A stretch of 35,437 nucleotides of DNA, taken from assembly GCA_002692055.1 (NCBI GenBank), contig NZJW01000016.1, forward strand, positions 3,087 to 38,523. The letters run 5' to 3'. Under the pieces are notes generated by a model. That model was not told where the DNA came from. It was given only the letters and a program-made list of their open reading frames with translations, and searched no databases. A program made the translations under genes and the position numbers. Below, in pieces: positions 7,497 through 15,813 of this stretch. The DNA comes from Candidatus Pelagibacter sp. (GTDB lineage: Bacteria > Pseudomonadota > Alphaproteobacteria > Pelagibacterales > Pelagibacteraceae). The number at the start of each line of letters is the position of its first letter. Position 1 is the first letter of the stretch.

Positions 7497-8454
7497 CTAG
7501 TTAACTTTATCTTTAGGTTCAGTATTATTATTTAGGAAATTATCTAAATTATCTATAGCTCTGTTACCCATTGCTATTCTAGTTCTTGAAGTAGCGCTCC
7601 CTAGATGAGGCAATAAAAATAAGTTTTGTAATTCTAGATATTTTGTATTGATACTGGGTTCTCCACGATAAACATCTAACCCTAATGCAAACACCTTACC
7701 GCTTTTCATTGCTTTGATCATTGCCTCATCATCAATTATTTCGCCTCTAGCTGCATTTGCAATTACAACACCATCTGGAAAATTTTCTATTGTTTGCTCG
7801 TTAATTAAATTCTCAGTATCTTTTGAACCCGGGCAATTAATAGATAAGAATTCACTATTTTTAAATAGATCGTTTATGTCATAGTGATATTTGGCTCCGT
7901 CTTCTAACTCAGGCTTTAATCTATTTCTATTGTGGTAATGTATTTTCATGTCAAATCCTTTGGCTCTTTTAGCGACTGCTCTTCCAATTCTTCCCATTCC
8001 TAAGATTCCCAATTTCTTTCCGGTTAATTGTTTACCGATTAGATAATCTGACGACCATTTCCATTTCTGTGTTTCAGCGTCTTTTCGGCCTTCATAAGCT
8101 CTTCTAGATGCACCCAGTAACAATAGAATAGAAATGTCTGCAGTAGCGTCAGTCAACACTTCAGGTGTGTTAGTAACTACAATTCCTTTTTTTTTTTGCA
8201 GCTTCAATATCAATATTTCCAAAACCTACTGCATAATTAGAAATGATTTTGATACTACTTGGTAACTGCTTAATTAAATCCTTATTTAATAAAGTGGTTG
8301 TGAAAGCTAAAATACCTTCACAATCTTTTGAATATTTCAAAATTTCATCTGGTGTAAACAATTCATCGTTATTATTTAATTTTGCATTAAAAATACTGGT
8401 AATTCTTCGATTATTTTCTTTTAATAATCTTCTTGTTACTAAAATTTTTTTCAT
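7497..8454 (-). pseudogene. D-2-hydroxyacid dehydrogenase (glyoxylate/hydroxypyruvate reductase type), frameshifted at a poly-A run
   Basis: The gene encodes a GRHPR-like NAD(P)H 2-hydroxyacid dehydrogenase of about 317 residues, but reading breaks once. The 5' part (8454 down to about 8190) gives the N-terminal substrate-domain lobe through SNYAVGFGNIDIEAA; the rest (to 7497) gives GIVVTNTPEVL, the Rossmann motif GILGMGRIGRAVAKRA, catalytic Arg in NAARGEIIDD, Glu in RGEPS and His in LLPHLGSAT. The break is at 8187-8197, where 11 A (minus strand) are present and 10 would restore AAKKKGIVV. It could be a sequencing error, a true lesion, or a site rescued by slippage. It overlaps the glcF stop by 4 bases (ATGA). 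Expected reaction: glyoxylate to glycolate or hydroxypyruvate to glycerate. Confidence 0.85.
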
Positions 8455-9755
8455 AAACTTTTTAGCCCAGAAGGTTTTTTACCTCCAGTAAACCAATCTA
8501 TTAACTCAATAGTATGAACGATTGGAGTCTCAATCCCATTTGATATTTGTGTTATACACCCTACATTACCAGCTGCAATGATGTCTGGTTTTACTTTTTC
8601 AATGTTTTCGCATTTTCTTTTTAATAATTCTGAAGCAATATCATCATGCATTAAATTATATGTCCCAGCTGAGCCACAGCATATATGCCCATCTGGTATT
8701 TCTAAAATATTATTGCCAGTTTTTTTTAATAATTCTATCGGTTGACTGTGAACTTTTTGACCGTGTTGCATTGAGCATGCTGAATGATAAGCGATATTGT
8801 ATCTTTTAGTGTGCTCGGTTCTAGTAAAATCTAATTTAATAGACTCTTCTAAATACTCTGTAATGTCTAATGCAATATCACTGATTTGTTTAGCTTTTTT
8901 TCTTAAAATTTTGTCTGAATGATTTTTAAAAATAAATCCATAATCTTTGATAGTTGTACCACATCCAGAAGTATTTACTAAAATCGCATCTATGTTTTCT
9001 TTTTCATATAAATCATACCATGCATTTATATTTTCAAAGAAATATTTATGTGAAATATTTTCTTTACCCAAATGATGAGTTAAAGATCCGCAACATCTTA
9101 TCTCTTTTAGTACGTGCACCTCTATACCGTGTCTTAAAAGAACATTTATAGATGCATCGTTGATATTAGGTGATATTGCCTTTTGAACACATCCTGTTAA
9201 TAGCGCTACTTTTGAAATAGATTTTTTGCTTGGTTTAAAAACCACATTATCTGGGAACTCAGACGTTAAAAAATTTTTTGGCATAAATGAAATCATATGT
9301 TTTAATTTTTTTGGCAAAAAAATATGTAAAGGTTTAGAAACATTAATAATTTTGGATAAAAATTTAAAAAACTTTGGTTTAGGTAAGGTATAAGCTAAAA
9401 AATTTCTAACTAATCTTTCAAAAATTGGTCTTTTGTATGTCCTTTCAATGTGATTTCTACCGTGATCGATCAAATGCATATAATCCACTCCTGATGGGCA
9501 TGTTGTTAAACATGCATAGCAAGATAAACATCTATCAATGTGTTTAACTATTTTCTCACTAGCAGGCTTATTATTTTCAAGCATATCTTTAATCATGTAA
9601 ATTCGACCCCTTGGACCATCTAATTCATCTCCTAAAATTTGGTATGTAGGGCATGTTGCATTACACATGCCACAATGAACACATTTTCTAAAAATTTTTT
9701 CCGAATTTAAAATTTCTGGATCTTGAAGTTGATTTTTTTTAAAATTTGTTTGCAT
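8451..9755 (-). CDS. glcF: glycolate oxidase iron-sulfur subunit GlcF
   Basis: This is the electron-transfer subunit of the glycolate dehydrogenase complex GlcDEF, which oxidises glycolate to glyoxylate at the inner membrane and passes electrons to the respiratory chain. The 434-residue protein has two [4Fe-4S] motifs, CVHCGMCNATCP (about 26-37) and CLSCYACLTTCP (about 77-88), followed by two CCG domains with the signatures IRCCGSLTHHLG and HICCGSAGTYN. A basic stretch between ferredoxin-like and CCG parts (about 130-185) may sit at the membrane surface. It follows glcE with a shared base (TAATG) and overlaps the 2-hydroxyacid dehydrogenase gene by 4 bases. Length is slightly above the E. coli protein. 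Confidence 0.96.
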   Translation of the reverse strand: MQTNFKKNQLQDPEILNSEKIFRKCVHCGMCNATCPTYQILGDELDGPRGRIYMIKDMLENNKPASEKIVKHIDRCLSCYACLTTCPSGVDYMHLIDHGRNHIERTYKRPIFERLVRNFLAYTLPKPKFFKFLSKIINVSKPLHIFLPKKLKHMISFMPKNFLTSEFPDNVVFKPSKKSISKVALLTGCVQKAISPNINDASINVLLRHGIEVHVLKEIRCCGSLTHHLGKENISHKYFFENINAWYDLYEKENIDAILVNTSGCGTTIKDYGFIFKNHSDKILRKKAKQISDIALDITEYLEESIKLDFTRTEHTKRYNIAYHSACSMQHGQKVHSQPIELLKKTGNNILEIPDGHICCGSAGTYNLMHDDIASELLKRKCENIEKVKPDIIAAGNVGCITQISNGIETPIVHTIELIDWFTGGKKPSGLKSL

Positions 9756-10957
9756 TATAATCCTGCATACATCTTGCCAGGGTTTAATATTCCTCTAGGG
9801 TCAAAACTATCTTTTAATTTTTTCGACAAGATTCTTAAGTTAGGATTTGAATTAGTTAAAAATTCATCATTTCTTCTTAAATCATCCTTTGCTCTTAATA
9901 CAGTTAAATGTCCATCGTGTTTTAAACAGAATATTCTCATTTGGCTTAAAACTTCCTGATTTGATAATAAGCACCAGGCAATATTACCACCCCAATCCAA
10001 AAAATATTTATATTTTGCCTGTTCGAAATGTTTTAGAAAATTTCTCATATTAGTAATAGGTAAAGAGACTTTGCAAATGCATTCTTCAGTATTTGCATAA
10101 CCTTCTAGATTTTTAACTTCTCTCCAAAAAATTAAAGTTTGATACAAATCAAGAATAATAACAGATTTATCTTTAAAAATTTTTTTAAGCGTTTGCATTC
10201 TTTCTAACACAGAAGTTTTTGGACCTTGTATTCTCAAACCTAATGCCGAAGTATCTTTTTTTACATCGTTTAATGTTAAAAAAGTTACATTATCGTGAGG
10301 GAAATAGCATGCGCCAGAAATTTCTAAAGACGTATCTAATGCTATTTGAAAAATATTTAGAGCTTCGGTGTAATTGATGTTGTTAATTAGAAAAGTTTCT
10401 TCGTATTCTGGAATAGGAGATACTTTAAGATTTATTTCTGTAATAGCGCATAACGTTCCATATGAACCACTTATAACTTTACTCAAATCATATCCTGTAA
10501 CGTTTTTAACTACTGTACCGCCAGATTTAATTTTCGCACCAGATCCATTTACAGCTTTAAATCCAAGCACATGATCCCTCAGAGCTCCATTTTTGTATCT
10601 ACCAGGACCAGATAAGTTACAAGCAACTACTCCACCAATTGAGCCAGCGTTTGATTTTTTAGAATATATGTATCCAAGATCATTTGGTTCGAAACCTAAA
10701 AATTGTTTCTTATCTTTTAAAATAGACTCTATTTCACTCATAGGTGTACCAGGTAATACTTTAATATATAATTCTTCAGGAAAATATTCCAGAATTCCTG
10801 ACATTGACCTTAGACTCATAGTGTGTGAAGATTGTATAATTCTGCCAATTCTTTTCGAATTATGTCCGACTATTTCTAAAGGATTTTTTTTATTATAGTT
10901 TTCATAAATAAAGTCCGAAACCTCATCTTCAGACTTGGCATTAAAAACGCCGTGCAT
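9755..10957 (-). CDS. glcE: glycolate oxidase FAD-binding subunit GlcE
   Basis: A 400-residue FAD-binding oxidoreductase (FAD_binding_4 fold) that partners GlcD. The PP-loop region is recognisable as SGILEYFPEELYIKVLPGTP followed by NAGSIGGVVACNLSGPGRY, then ALRDHVLGFKAVNGSG and SGGTVVKNVTGYDLSKVISGS, which are all GlcE hallmarks. The C-terminus ends SFDPRGILNPGKMY, the common final motif of this flavoprotein class. Its start codon shares one base with the glcD stop (TAATG), so translation is probably coupled, matching the expected equimolar assembly. It is somewhat longer than E. coli GlcE. Confidence 0.94.
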   Translation of the reverse strand: MHGVFNAKSEDEVSDFIYENYNKKNPLEIVGHNSKRIGRIIQSSHTMSLRSMSGILEYFPEELYIKVLPGTPMSEIESILKDKKQFLGFEPNDLGYIYSKKSNAGSIGGVVACNLSGPGRYKNGALRDHVLGFKAVNGSGAKIKSGGTVVKNVTGYDLSKVISGSYGTLCAITEINLKVSPIPEYEETFLINNINYTEALNIFQIALDTSLEISGACYFPHDNVTFLTLNDVKKDTSALGLRIQGPKTSVLERMQTLKKIFKDKSVIILDLYQTLIFWREVKNLEGYANTEECICKVSLPITNMRNFLKHFEQAKYKYFLDWGGNIAWCLLSNQEVLSQMRIFCLKHDGHLTVLRAKDDLRRNDEFLTNSNPNLRILSKKLKDSFDPRGILNPGKMYAGL

Positions 10958-12444
10958 TAAAATCTTGGTAAGTCTGGAAACTTATCCTTGCCTTTATGAA
11001 TATGCATTCTACCACCTTCTGCACAACGGTGAAGTAATGGGAAAACTTTACCAGGATTCAAAAGGTTTTTTTTATCAAAGGCATTTTTAATATTTAATTG
11101 TTGTTGAATGTCATTATCATTAAACATTTCACACATTAACTCTCTTTTCTCAACACCTATGCCATGTTCCCCTGATAGAACGCCTCCAACTTTTACACAA
11201 TATTTTAAAATATCTGCACCAAAATCTTCTGCTTTCTTCATTTCAACTGGATTATTTGAATCAAACATAATCAACGGATGTAAGTTTCCATCTCCAGCGT
11301 GAAAACAATTTGCAACATTAAGTTTATATTTTTTTGAAAGCTTATTTATATAGCCTAGAACGTTTGCCAGTTTATTTCGTGGTATAGAGCCATCCATACA
11401 AATATAATCTGGCGCAAGTACACCGCAAGCAGTAAAAGCAGCTTTTCTGCCCTTCCAAAATCTTAATCTTTCTTCGTCACTATTACTAGCTCGATTATAA
11501 GACGCTTTGTTCATTTTCGCTATGTCTAAAACTTTATCGATTAAAGTGTCAACTTCACTTGTAGTTCCATCAAGTTCAACGATTAATAAAGCTTCTACAT
11601 CTCTAGGATAACCTGCTTTAGCATAATTATCGGTTGCAATAATTAATGGCTTATCCATAATTTCCATACCTGCAGGAACTATTCCTTTAGCAATTATGTC
11701 AGCAACGCAATTTCCAGAGTCCTCTATAGTCGCAAATCCAATTAATACGGCTCTAACTGATTCTGGTTTCTTTAAAATTCTAACCGTAACTTCAGTTACG
11801 ACCCCTAGCAAACCTTCTGATCCAGTAATCACACCTAATAAGTCATAACCCTCTGAGTCTAAGTGTTTGCCACCAAGTTTTAAAATTGTGCCATCCATTA
11901 AAACTATTTCAACACCCATTAAGTTATTAGTAGTAGTACCGTATTTTAAGGAATGAACTCCTCCAGAATTTTCAGCCACATTTCCACCGATAGAACAAGC
12001 CAACTGACTTGAAGGATCTGGAGCGTAATAAAAATTTTTAAATTGTACTGCTTCAGTAATTGCTAAGTTTGTAACGCAAGGTTGCGCAACAACGCAACGA
12101 TTATCAAAATCTGTTTCTAAAATTTTATTAAATTTTCCCATCCCAAGTAAAATACAATCAGCCAAAGGTATTGATCCGCCTGATAATCCTGTTCCAGCTC
12201 CTCTTGGAACAACTTTAATTTTATTATCGTGACAATATTTTAGTACTTTTGATACTTGCTCTGTTGTCTCTGGTAAAACTACTGCAATGGGGGTTTGTCT
12301 ATAAACAGATAATCCGTCTGTTTCATATGGTTTAACCTCATCATCAGAATGTAAGATGTTAGTAGTAATATTTTTAAGATCTTGAACTATAGTTTTTTTA
12401 TTTTCTATAATAGTAGCGTCAGCTTCTGGTAATGTTAATGTCAT
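10957..12444 (-). CDS. glcD: glycolate oxidase catalytic flavoprotein subunit GlcD
   Basis: The 495-residue catalytic subunit of glycolate dehydrogenase, close in length to E. coli GlcD. It contains the FAD-binding PCMH domain with VVPRGAGTGLSGGSIPLADC (about 86-105), CSIGGNVAENSGGVHSLKYG and GVITGSEGLLGVVTEVTVRI, and the C-terminal cap with NCFHAGDGNLHPLIMFD (metal and substrate His residues) and GGVLSGEHGIGVEKRELM. Glycolate is a major phytoplankton exudate, and in SAR11-type cells its oxidation is reported to feed glycine supply. The gene lies 11 bases after the aminotransferase stop and is the first of the tightly coupled glcD-E-F set. Confidence 0.96.
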   Translation of the reverse strand: MTLTLPEADATIIENKKTIVQDLKNITTNILHSDDEVKPYETDGLSVYRQTPIAVVLPETTEQVSKVLKYCHDNKIKVVPRGAGTGLSGGSIPLADCILLGMGKFNKILETDFDNRCVVAQPCVTNLAITEAVQFKNFYYAPDPSSQLACSIGGNVAENSGGVHSLKYGTTTNNLMGVEIVLMDGTILKLGGKHLDSEGYDLLGVITGSEGLLGVVTEVTVRILKKPESVRAVLIGFATIEDSGNCVADIIAKGIVPAGMEIMDKPLIIATDNYAKAGYPRDVEALLIVELDGTTSEVDTLIDKVLDIAKMNKASYNRASNSDEERLRFWKGRKAAFTACGVLAPDYICMDGSIPRNKLANVLGYINKLSKKYKLNVANCFHAGDGNLHPLIMFDSNNPVEMKKAEDFGADILKYCVKVGGVLSGEHGIGVEKRELMCEMFNDNDIQQQLNIKNAFDKKNLLNPGKVFPLLHRCAEGGRMHIHKGKDKFPDLPRF

Positions 12445-12455
12445 AATCTTGTATA

Positions 12456-13616
12456 TTAAAGAATTTTTTTAATTTTCTCCAATGCTTTTTCAATATTTTC
12501 GTAAGAATTTGCAAAACTAAATCTGGCAAAATTGCCACATGATTTACCAAAACTGGTACCAGGAACTATTGCTACACCAGCATCATATAGACATTTCTCA
12601 CTAAAAGTATCACCATTCATGCCAGTTTTGCTTACGTTAGGGAAAACATAAAATGCTCCTCCAGGTTTATTACATCTAATACCCGGTAAACTATTTAATC
12701 CGTCTACAATTAGACTTCTTCTTTTTTCAAATTTATTCATCATATCATTTAAAAAGCTATGTGAACCCTCAAGAGCTACTAACGCAGCCACCTGATTTGC
12801 TGCAGATACGCAAGAATAACTATTGATTGCCATCTTAGTTACATTTTCAATTAAACTTTCGGGCCAGACACTCCAACCAAGTCTCCAACCTGTCATTGCA
12901 TAGGTCTTGCTCCAACCGTCCATAATAATTAATCGATTGAATAACTCTGGATAATAAAAAAAAGATGGCATTTTTTTTCTATCATAAATCTGTCTTGAAT
13001 AAATTTCATCGCTAAAAATTACTAACTCAGGAAATTTTCTCAAACCTTCAACCAACTTATCAATTTCATTTTTCTCAATCAATCCTCCGGTTGGATTTTG
13101 AGGATTATTTATAATGAATAATCTTGTTCTTTCGTTAATTAAAGAAAGAACCTCTTCAGCATTAAACGAAAAATTTTTATCCTCTGAAAGATACATCGGA
13201 ATAGCTTTTGCCCCTGTATAATTAATAACTGATTCATAAATTGGGAATCCAGGCTCTGGATAAATAATTTCTGCGCCAGGTTCACCGAACATCATAATTG
13301 CAAAATACATTGATGGTTTTCCGCCGGGAGCGATAAACACTCTATTAGAGTCTATTTGTGCACCATACATTCTCTTTATGTGCCTGCTTACACCATCTCT
13401 TAATTCTTTGGTACCATTAGCGGGAGTATAGCCATGATAACCATCGTCTAGTGCTTTTTTTGCTGCCTCTACAATATGCGAAGGCGTTGAAAAATCAGGT
13501 TGTCCGATACCGAGATTTATAATTTCTTTACCTTCGCTCTCTAATTTTTTTGCTTTTGCTAAAACCACAAATGCATTTTCAGTTCCAAGTCTAGAAAAAT
13601 TATTTGCAATTTTCAT
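12456..13616 (-). CDS. PLP-dependent class I aminotransferase (aspartate/alanine type)
   Basis: A fold-type I aminotransferase of 386 residues. The visible signature residues are GIGQPDFSTP (about 37-46), NPQNPTGG (171-178), Asp203 and Tyr206 in FSDEIYSRQIY, the PLP-binding Lys237 in DGWSKTYAMTGWRLGW, and the substrate carboxylate Arg in NFARFSFANS. The subgroup resembles Iγ aspartate or alanine-type enzymes. Placement between a 2-hydroxyacid dehydrogenase and glcDEF suggests it aminates a keto acid made by these oxidases, for example glyoxylate to glycine or pyruvate to alanine; that is context inference, as the substrate cannot be read from sequence. Its ATG shares a base with the upstream stop (TAATG). 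Confidence 0.9.
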   Translation of the reverse strand: MKIANNFSRLGTENAFVVLAKAKKLESEGKEIINLGIGQPDFSTPSHIVEAAKKALDDGYHGYTPANGTKELRDGVSRHIKRMYGAQIDSNRVFIAPGGKPSMYFAIMMFGEPGAEIIYPEPGFPIYESVINYTGAKAIPMYLSEDKNFSFNAEEVLSLINERTRLFIINNPQNPTGGLIEKNEIDKLVEGLRKFPELVIFSDEIYSRQIYDRKKMPSFFYYPELFNRLIIMDGWSKTYAMTGWRLGWSVWPESLIENVTKMAINSYSCVSAANQVAALVALEGSHSFLNDMMNKFEKRRSLIVDGLNSLPGIRCNKPGGAFYVFPNVSKTGMNGDTFSEKCLYDAGVAIVPGTSFGKSCGNFARFSFANSYENIEKALEKIKKIL

Positions 13617-14764
13617 TAACGATACGCTATTTTATCTTTAGAAAACTCCTTAATATTTCTTATACCCATAAGTGTCATGCCACGTGTAATTTCGTCTTTC
13701 ATTTTTTCAAGTACTCTCTCTACTCCTAACTGCCCTCCAGCACCTAATGCATATAAATACGCTTTTCCCATAGAGCAAGCTTTTGCCCCTAACGCTAAAG
13801 CTTTAAGCACATGGGTACCTCTTCTTATTCCACCATCTAAAATAATTTCAATTTTATCCCCCACAGCATCAACTAATGTTTCGAGCTGATCAAATGGTGC
13901 TCTTGACCCATCCAACTGTCTTCCACCATGATTTGATACCATAATTGCAGTTGCTCCTATATCAATTGCCCTCTTTGCATCCTCAACTGACATTATGCCT
14001 TTCAATGCAAATGGACCATTCCATTTTTTTGCGGCATATTCTGCGTGTTTCCAATTCATTGTCGTGTCAAACTGAGAATTGATGTAGTCAATAACTGAAC
14101 TTTCTATGCTAGATCCTTTTTTTGTTAAATGTGAAATATTGGCTAGATGAAATTTTGATCCCATTAAATATTTTAAAGTCCAAGTTGGATGAGTAACGAA
14201 ACTTAAAAGACTCGAAAGTGACAATTTTGGTGGTGTAGTAAATCCTGTTCTATAATCTCTCTCTCTATTACCAGCTACTATTGTATCAACTGTAAGACAC
14301 ATTGCCTTAAACCCAGATCTTTGACATCTTTCAATCAAATTATCAGTAAGACCTTGGTCTTTATGAATGTATAATTGAAACATCTTTGGACCTCCAGATA
14401 TGTTTGAAACTTCTTCAATGCTTTTGGTTCCCATAGTAGATAAACTAAAAAAAGTACCAAATTTTTCAGCAGCCACTGCTGCAGCCTTTTCTCCATCATG
14501 ATGATATAGCTGATGCATTGCAGTTGGTGATAAAAATAATGGAAAATCTATTTTTTGTCCTAAAACTGATGTTGATGTATCAACATTGCTAACATCTGTA
14601 AGCACATTCGGCACTAAGTCACACTTATCGAATGAATTCGTATTTCTTTTTAATGTTATTTCATCGTCAGAACCACCATCTATATAATGAAAAATAGGTG
14701 AAGGTAGTTTTTTTTTAGCAAGTTTACGAAAATCATCTATATTATGACAGTCGCTTAACCTCAT
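13616..14764 (-). CDS. lldD: FMN-dependent L-2-hydroxyacid dehydrogenase (LldD/glycolate oxidase family)
   Basis: This 382-residue TIM-barrel flavoprotein belongs to the family of L-lactate dehydrogenase, plant glycolate oxidase and mandelate dehydrogenase. Visible active-site features are Tyr27 in HYIDGGSDDE, PLFLSPTAMHQL (FMN phosphate side), FQLYIHKD, LTVDTIVAGNRERD, Lys255 in ALKGI, catalytic His279 and Arg282 in SNHGGRQLDG, and DGGIRRGTHV. The region around residues 180-215 is the variable loop 4, often used for membrane contact in LldD. It oxidises an L-2-hydroxyacid to the 2-oxoacid; L-lactate is the default guess, and glycolate is possible given the neighbours. It begins 6 bases after pagL and opens the coupled lldD-aminotransferase-glcDEF run. 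Confidence 0.9.
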   Translation of the reverse strand: MRLSDCHNIDDFRKLAKKKLPSPIFHYIDGGSDDEITLKRNTNSFDKCDLVPNVLTDVSNVDTSTSVLGQKIDFPLFLSPTAMHQLYHHDGEKAAAVAAEKFGTFFSLSTMGTKSIEEVSNISGGPKMFQLYIHKDQGLTDNLIERCQRSGFKAMCLTVDTIVAGNRERDYRTGFTTPPKLSLSSLLSFVTHPTWTLKYLMGSKFHLANISHLTKKGSSIESSVIDYINSQFDTTMNWKHAEYAAKKWNGPFALKGIMSVEDAKRAIDIGATAIMVSNHGGRQLDGSRAPFDQLETLVDAVGDKIEIILDGGIRRGTHVLKALALGAKACSMGKAYLYALGAGGQLGVERVLEKMKDEITRGMTLMGIRNIKEFSKDKIAYR

Positions 14765-14770
14765 ATTAAA

Positions 14771-15253
14771 TTAATACTGTCTAAAAAATGTAAAGGCTAT
14801 GTTATTAGCGCCTGGGTTTTTGTCACCTAAACTTGCATTTGATATATGACTATAAGATAAGCCAAGGTTAGATTCTTTACCAATATTCCAACCTAAATTA
14901 ATTTGTGACTTAAACTCTAAATTATTACCAAGATCTTTTCCATTTCCTTTGTCGTAATATCCAGGTGCAAAACTTGGGCTAATAAAAAAATTTCCAATTT
15001 CATAATTCACTTTCATTCCAACATACAGCATGCTTGCATTATCTTGTGTTAACATTGCTCCAGTTATTGGAACGAATTTCCCTAAAGTAGTCTCTAGAAA
15101 TTTGCTTTGGTCAAAACTATAAGTTGCTTCAATAAATCCAGACCTCTTATTATCATCACTATAATCAAGCATTCCAGTTGACAGAGCAATACCTTGTCCA
15201 GATGCAATTGACACCCAGAGACTGAAAAGTAAACTAATAAATATGTTTTTCAT
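14771..15253 (-). CDS. pagL: PagL-like lipid A 3-O-deacylase / acyloxyacyl hydrolase family outer-membrane protein
   Basis: A 160-residue protein with a signal peptide (about 1-19, cleaved near ASG-QG) and alternating beta-strand character ending in a C-terminal Phe-rich strand and Tyr, as for an eight-stranded outer-membrane barrel. The segment LSYSHISNASLGDKNPGANN matches the PagL active-site region, with His136 and Ser138. PagL uses a His-Ser-Glu triad, and the Glu would be expected about 12 residues after Ser, where I see Asn150, so activity is uncertain. PagL removes the 3-O acyl chain of lipid A. The gene stands directly ahead of lldD with a 6-base gap, with no obvious functional link. 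Confidence 0.75.
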   Translation of the reverse strand: MKNIFISLLFSLWVSIASGQGIALSTGMLDYSDDNKRSGFIEATYSFDQSKFLETTLGKFVPITGAMLTQDNASMLYVGMKVNYEIGNFFISPSFAPGYYDKGNGKDLGNNLEFKSQINLGWNIGKESNLGLSYSHISNASLGDKNPGANNIAFTFFRQY

Positions 15254-15271
15254 AATTGCTAAATATCTTAA

Positions 15272-15285
15272 TAAATCATGATTTA
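15272..15285. promoter_or_regulatory. 14-bp perfect palindrome in the Nudix-pagL gap
   Basis: The sequence TAAATCATGATTTA is a perfect palindrome and occupies most of the 38-base gap between the Nudix stop (15292) and the pagL start (15253). It has the size and symmetry of a dimeric regulator's operator and lies where the promoter for the pagL-lldD-aminotransferase-glcDEF run would be expected. In an AT-rich genome a chance palindrome is possible. A central CATG without loop bases makes an RNA hairpin unlikely. Confidence 0.35.
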
Positions 15286-15291
15286 AAAGGC

Positions 15292-15813
15292 TTAATCTCT
15301 AATTATTGTGTGAAAAATTGGTAATTTTTTAGGCAATTTGGCAATTTTTTTTAAAGTAAACGTTACACTAGGAAAAGCTAGCGATTTCCATGGAATATCT
15401 TTGTAATTAAAATATCTGGCTTCTAAAGTTTCAATGCCTGGTTTGTAAGTTTTGTTTAAATGTTTTGCTAAAAATACAAACTGAATTAAATTTTTTTTTC
15501 TTAAAGTAAATACGATAAATAGTTTCCGAAGTTTAATTTTTATATTTACTTCCTCTTTAGCCTCTCTTATTGCTCCTTCTTCTGGGGTTTCACTTCTGTC
15601 CAAGTAACCTGAGGGGAAAGTCCATTTACCATAACTTGGGAATATTGCTCTTTTACATAGTAAAATCTTTTTATTTTTAATAACCAATGAACCCGTGACA
15701 ATTTTTGGATTTTTATAATCTACAAAACCGCATCTTTTACAAATTTTTCTTTTTTTTTGCTCAAGGTCAACTTTGCGAATAGCAAATATATGACAACATT
15801 TATTTTGAACCAC
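15292..15813 (-). CDS. Nudix hydrolase with N-terminal zinc-ribbon-like segment
   Basis: A 173-residue Nudix protein. The Nudix box is GYLDRSETPEEGAIREAKEE at about residues 70-89, with the catalytic REAKEE helix; the residue after it that is usually Gly is Asn (EEVNI). Upstream, CKRCGFVDYKNPKIVTG is the second knuckle and linker of the zinc ribbon seen in NudC-related and NUDIX-TM1109-like proteins. The first knuckle is poorly formed (only KCCH), so zinc binding is doubtful. The family hydrolyses nucleoside diphosphates linked to another moiety; the substrate is unknown. I chose the GTG at 15811-15813 because a full AGGAGG site sits 4 bases upstream, inside the end of ccmH; it overlaps ccmH in another frame. 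Confidence 0.85.
   Translation of the reverse strand: MVQNKCCHIFAIRKVDLEQKKRKICKRCGFVDYKNPKIVTGSLVIKNKKILLCKRAIFPSYGKWTFPSGYLDRSETPEEGAIREAKEEVNIKIKLRKLFIVFTLRKKNLIQFVFLAKHLNKTYKPGIETLEARYFNYKDIPWKSLAFPSVTFTLKKIAKLPKKLPIFHTIIRD

Noticed and set aside
15770..15813. A further frameshift in the Nudix gene to explain the poor first zinc knuckle
   Set aside because: Other frames give no better CxxC motif and the AGGAGG-GTG start fits the present frame.
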